From Cryobacterium mannosilyticum (lineage in GTDB: Bacteria > Actinomycetota > Actinomycetes > Actinomycetales > Microbacteriaceae): a stretch of 64,000 nt of DNA. The notes beneath the pieces are model-generated. The model was given only the letters and a program-made list of their open reading frames with translations, was not told the origin of the DNA and did no database searches. Where the stretch lies: assembly GCF_004402705.1 (NCBI RefSeq), contig NZ_SOFM01000011.1, positions 1-64,000 on the forward strand. The letters run 5' to 3'. This document shows, piece after piece, positions 61,610 to 64,000 of this stretch. Positions within the stretch are counted from its first letter, which is position 1. Each line of letters begins with the position of its first letter. Both the position numbers and the translations under genes were made by a program.

Positions 61610-62881
61610 ATGTCCTCACAGACCCTGACCGACACTGTCCAACTCACGCCCATCCTCGAGGCGTCCCGGCGGGCGGCGGTTGACCTCGCCGCCGCGCCGA
61701 CCCAGGTGAAGAACCGGGCGCTGGCCGCGGTGTCCGCCGCGCTGCGCGGGAACGTCCCCGACATCCTCACCGCCAACCGCGCCGACCTGGCCGCCGGCCG
61801 CGAGAACGGCCTGTCCGGCGGGATGCTCGACCGCCTCATGCTGGACGAGGCCCGGATCGAAGGACTCGCCGCCGCCGTCGAGCAGATCGCCCTGCTCACC
61901 GACCCGATCGGCGAGGTGGTGCGGGGGAGAAGCCTGCCCAACGGCATCAGGATCAGCCAGGTGCGGGTGCCCTTCGGCGTGGTCGGGGTCATCTATGAGG
62001 CCAGGCCCAACGTCACCGTCGACATCGCCGCGATCGCGCTCAAGAGCGGCAACGCCGTCGTACTCCGCGGCGGATCCGCCGCGGAGAATACCAACCGGGT
62101 CCTGGTCGGCCTGTTGCAGCAGGCGATCGGTTCGTCCGGGCTTCCCGCGGAGTCGGTGCAGACGATCGACCCCTTCGGGCGCGAGGGCGCCACCCTGCTG
62201 ATGCAGGCCCGCGGCCACGTCGACGTGCTCATCCCCCGGGGAAGTGCCGGCCTGATCCAGGCGGTCGTGAACCAGTCGAAGGTGCCCGTGATCGAGACCG
62301 GGGCGGGAGTCGTGCACATCTTCCTCGACGAGAGCGCCAACGCAGACTGGGCGGTGGAGATCGTGCACAACTCGAAGGTGCAGCGGCCCAGCGTCTGCAA
62401 CGCCCTCGAAACCCTCCTCGTGCACCGGGATGCCGCCGCACGGCTGCTCCCCGGCGTGCTGGCGAAGCTCGCCGCATCCGGCGTCACGGTCCACGGGGAC
62501 GCGCGGGTGCGGGAGATCTTCCCGGCCGCGGTGCCGGCGACCGAGGAAGACTGGGGCACCGAATACATGGGCCTCGAGGTCTCCGTGGCCGTGGTCGACT
62601 CGCTCGATGACGCGATCGCGCACATCCGCCGCTACTCGACCGGGCACACCGAATCGATCATCACCAACGACGTCGTCAACGCCGAGCGGTTCCTGGCCGA
62701 GGTCGACTCCGCCGCCGTCATGGTCAACGCCTCCACCCGGTTCACCGATGGCGGCGAATTCGGATTCGGTGCCGAAGTGGGCATTTCGACCCAGAAACTG
62801 CACGCCAGGGGGCCGATGGGCCTGCCGGAACTGACCAGCACCAAATGGATCGTGCGTGGCTCGGGCCAGGTGCGCGCGTAG
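61610..62881 (+). CDS. proA: Gamma-glutamyl phosphate reductase
   Basis: The 423-residue aldehyde-dehydrogenase-fold enzyme has the catalytic cysteine in RPSVCNALETLLV, GVIYEARPNVTVD and the cofactor segment ALKSGNAVVLRGGSAA. It reduces glutamyl phosphate to the semialdehyde, the second step of proline synthesis. It has a leaderless promoter that overlaps the preceding stop codon. The next gene starts 72 bp later. Confidence 0.95.
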   Translation: MSSQTLTDTVQLTPILEASRRAAVDLAAAPTQVKNRALAAVSAALRGNVPDILTANRADLAAGRENGLSGGMLDRLMLDEARIEGLAAAVEQIALLTDPIGEVVRGRSLPNGIRISQVRVPFGVVGVIYEARPNVTVDIAAIALKSGNAVVLRGGSAAENTNRVLVGLLQQAIGSSGLPAESVQTIDPFGREGATLLMQARGHVDVLIPRGSAGLIQAVVNQSKVPVIETGAGVVHIFLDESANADWAVEIVHNSKVQRPSVCNALETLLVHRDAAARLLPGVLAKLAASGVTVHGDARVREIFPAAVPATEEDWGTEYMGLEVSVAVVDSLDDAIAHIRRYSTGHTESIITNDVVNAERFLAEVDSAAVMVNASTRFTDGGEFGFGAEVGISTQKLHARGPMGLPELTSTKWIVRGSGQVRA

Positions 62882-62888
62882 GCCCCGC

Positions 62889-62894
62889 TAGAAT
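62889..62894 (+). promoter_or_regulatory. -10 box ahead of the small membrane protein and nadD
   Basis: TAGAAT eight bases after the proA stop codon; expected leader about 55 nt with GGAGAA before the ATG at 62954. Confidence 0.5.
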
Positions 62895-62953
62895 ACTGTC
62901 GGAGTCGTCCGCTCTTGCCGGGCACCCCTGAACCGCCTCTGAATGGAGAACCC

Positions 62954-63154
62954 ATGTCGTTCCTGAACGTAGTGCTCGCGCAGGCCGAACAGGTCGCCTT
63001 GCCCATGCCGACGTTCGTCTACGGCCTGATCGCCCTCGTGACCTTCGCCGCCCTCGGCGTCGTCGTCTGGTCGTACCGTGACGTGGCGAACCGCCACCAG
63101 GCCAAGGCGAAGGCATACGCCGACGCTCACGGCGGCGCCCGCGCCGGCCACTGA
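62954..63154 (+). CDS. Small single-pass membrane protein
   Basis: A 66-residue protein with one hydrophobic segment (about residues 15-38: FVYGLIALVTFAALGVVVW) and a basic C-terminal tail ending in an Ala/Gly/His-rich region. GGAGAACCC precedes the ATG. Proteins of this size and shape between proA and nadD are common in Microbacteriaceae; function unknown. It ends 13 bp before nadD. Confidence 0.78.
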   Translation: MSFLNVVLAQAEQVALPMPTFVYGLIALVTFAALGVVVWSYRDVANRHQAKAKAYADAHGGARAGH

Positions 63155-63167
63155 GGCTGACGTTTCG

Positions 63168-63761
63168 ATGCCGGAGCGCCGTCTGAGAATCGGTGTGATG
63201 GGCGGCACCTTCGACCCGATCCACCACGGGCACCTCGTGGCCGCGAGCGAGGTCGCGCAGAGCTTCGACCTCGACGAGGTGATCTTCGTGCCGACCGGCC
63301 AGCCGTGGCAGAAGCCCGATGTGACGGTCAGTGAACACCGTTACCTGATGACGGTCATCGCGACGGCGTCGAATCCGCGCTTCACGGTGAGCCGGGTCGA
63401 CATCGACCGCACCGGACCCACCTACACGATCGACACGCTCCGCGACCTGCACGCCCAGCGCCCGGACGCCGAGCTCTTCTTCATCACCGGCGCGGACGCG
63501 ATCCGTCAGATCCTGAGCTGGAAAGACGTCCAGGAGCTCTGGGACCTCGCCCACTTCGTGGCTGTGAGTCGTCCGGGACATGAGCTCAGCGTTTCGGGAT
63601 TGCCGAACCAGGACGTAAGCTTGTTGGAAGTTCCGGCTTTGGCTATCTCGTCCACAGACTGCCGGGCACGTGTGAACCGGGGATTCCCGGTCTGGTATCT
63701 GGTCCCCGATGGGGTTGTCCAGTACATCTCAAAGCATCATCTGTATCGGAGTGTGGCATGA
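63168..63761 (+). CDS. nadD: Nicotinate-nucleotide adenylyltransferase
   Basis: The 197-residue enzyme has the nucleotidyltransferase motif GVMGGTFDPIHHGHLVAA, the adenylate-binding ISSTDCRARV (ISSTxxR) near the end, and FITGADAIRQI. It makes nicotinate adenine dinucleotide from ATP and nicotinate mononucleotide. The ATG at 63168 has no strong ribosome site. Its stop overlaps the next start (ATGA). Confidence 0.95.
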   Translation: MPERRLRIGVMGGTFDPIHHGHLVAASEVAQSFDLDEVIFVPTGQPWQKPDVTVSEHRYLMTVIATASNPRFTVSRVDIDRTGPTYTIDTLRDLHAQRPDAELFFITGADAIRQILSWKDVQELWDLAHFVAVSRPGHELSVSGLPNQDVSLLEVPALAISSTDCRARVNRGFPVWYLVPDGVVQYISKHHLYRSVA

Positions 63762-64000
63762 CGTTGGGTAATGACCCACAGCCACTGACGCGTCGTCAAG
63801 CGCGCGAGTTGGCCCAGGGGCACGAGCCTGCCTCGGCAGACCAGCAGCATTCGTCGACCCACATTCCCACGCACTCGTCCGGCACCACGCCGGTGCGACC
63901 CCCGGCCCCGGTCACGCCCGCCGCCGTCACACCGGACACCGAGCCCGCTGCCGCATCCGTTTTCGCGCCGCCGGCGACGAAGTCCGGCTGGGCCGGCGCG
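63758..64000 (+). CDS. Start of a gene of unknown function (cut by the window end)
   Basis: Eighty-one codons are visible from the ATG that overlaps the nadD stop codon. They encode a hydrophilic, Pro/Thr/Ala-rich, probably disordered segment beginning MTLGNDPQPLTRRQARELAQ and containing SSTHIPTHSSGTTP. No domain is visible yet. Proteins with similar N-terminal tails in this position are usually membrane-anchored or LytR-like, but that cannot be shown here. Confidence 0.7.
   Translation, partial: MTLGNDPQPLTRRQARELAQGHEPASADQQHSSTHIPTHSSGTTPVRPPAPVTPAAVTPDTEPAAASVFAPPATKSGWAGA

Overview
The window is a gene-dense, high-GC (roughly two-thirds G+C by eye) actinobacterial chromosome segment. 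The gene content and gene order fit the family Microbacteriaceae (for example Cryobacterium or a relative): an actinobacterial-type pepN, a mycothiol-dependent nitroreductase-like DsbA protein, a translational ileS T-box, a clpP1-clpP2-clpX block next to tig, an rne-rplU-rpmA-obgE-proB-proA-nadD block, and many short TANNNT -10 boxes placed directly before start codons. The species assignment is inference. I see no phage, insertion sequence, CRISPR array or large biosynthetic cluster.

Layout. 0-14 kb is mostly minus strand: a flavoprotein dehydrogenase, a truncated haemoglobin translationally coupled to an MscS channel, pepN, two tandem paralogues of a family I do not recognise, two MFS transporters and an unusual zinc-ribbon SDR protein; a zinc-free quinone-type reductase lies on the plus strand. 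14-22 kb is plus strand: DsbA-like nitroreductase homologue, rpiB, a Nei-type glycosylase, a PaiB-like flavoprotein, an amidohydrolase, a two-component pair and L-lactate dehydrogenase. 22-26 kb holds small metabolic genes (5'-nucleotidase-like enzyme, dienelactone hydrolase, YigZ) and a VOC-protein remnant. 26-31 kb is the protein-quality-control block (tRNA-Gly, tRNA-Pro, tig, clpP1, clpP2, clpX). 31-38 kb has an M3 peptidase, a methyltransferase/acyl-CoA ligase/thiolase run and a soluble Ser/Thr kinase with a GAF domain. 38-47 kb has valS with two small followers, then a complete peptide-type ABC importer. 47-53 kb has T-box-ileS-folC-DUF4233-ndk. 53-64 kb has a VKOR protein, rne with a long structured leader, DUF4031, rplU-rpmA-obgE, two tandem proB genes, proA, a small membrane protein, nadD and the start of one more gene.

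How the genes work together. Trigger factor, ClpP1P2 and ClpX form a nascent-chain/proteolysis module, with a possible ClgR site before clpP1. proB1/proB2/proA supply the first two steps of proline synthesis. rne, rplU, rpmA and obgE cover RNA decay and ribosome assembly. The ABC operon (binding protein, two permeases, one double ATPase) is self-contained.

The most interesting signals not explained by gene calls are: (1) a CGGATGC/GCATCCG motif far denser than base composition predicts, locked to one codon frame that uses otherwise rare codons, and found as inverted pairs just 3' of genes, behaviour reminiscent of DNA-uptake sequences; (2) a dispersed ~70-bp palindromic intergenic element present twice; (3) at least eight apparently leaderless genes; (4) the tandem paralogues of unknown function; (5) tandem intact proB genes; (6) a structured rne leader.
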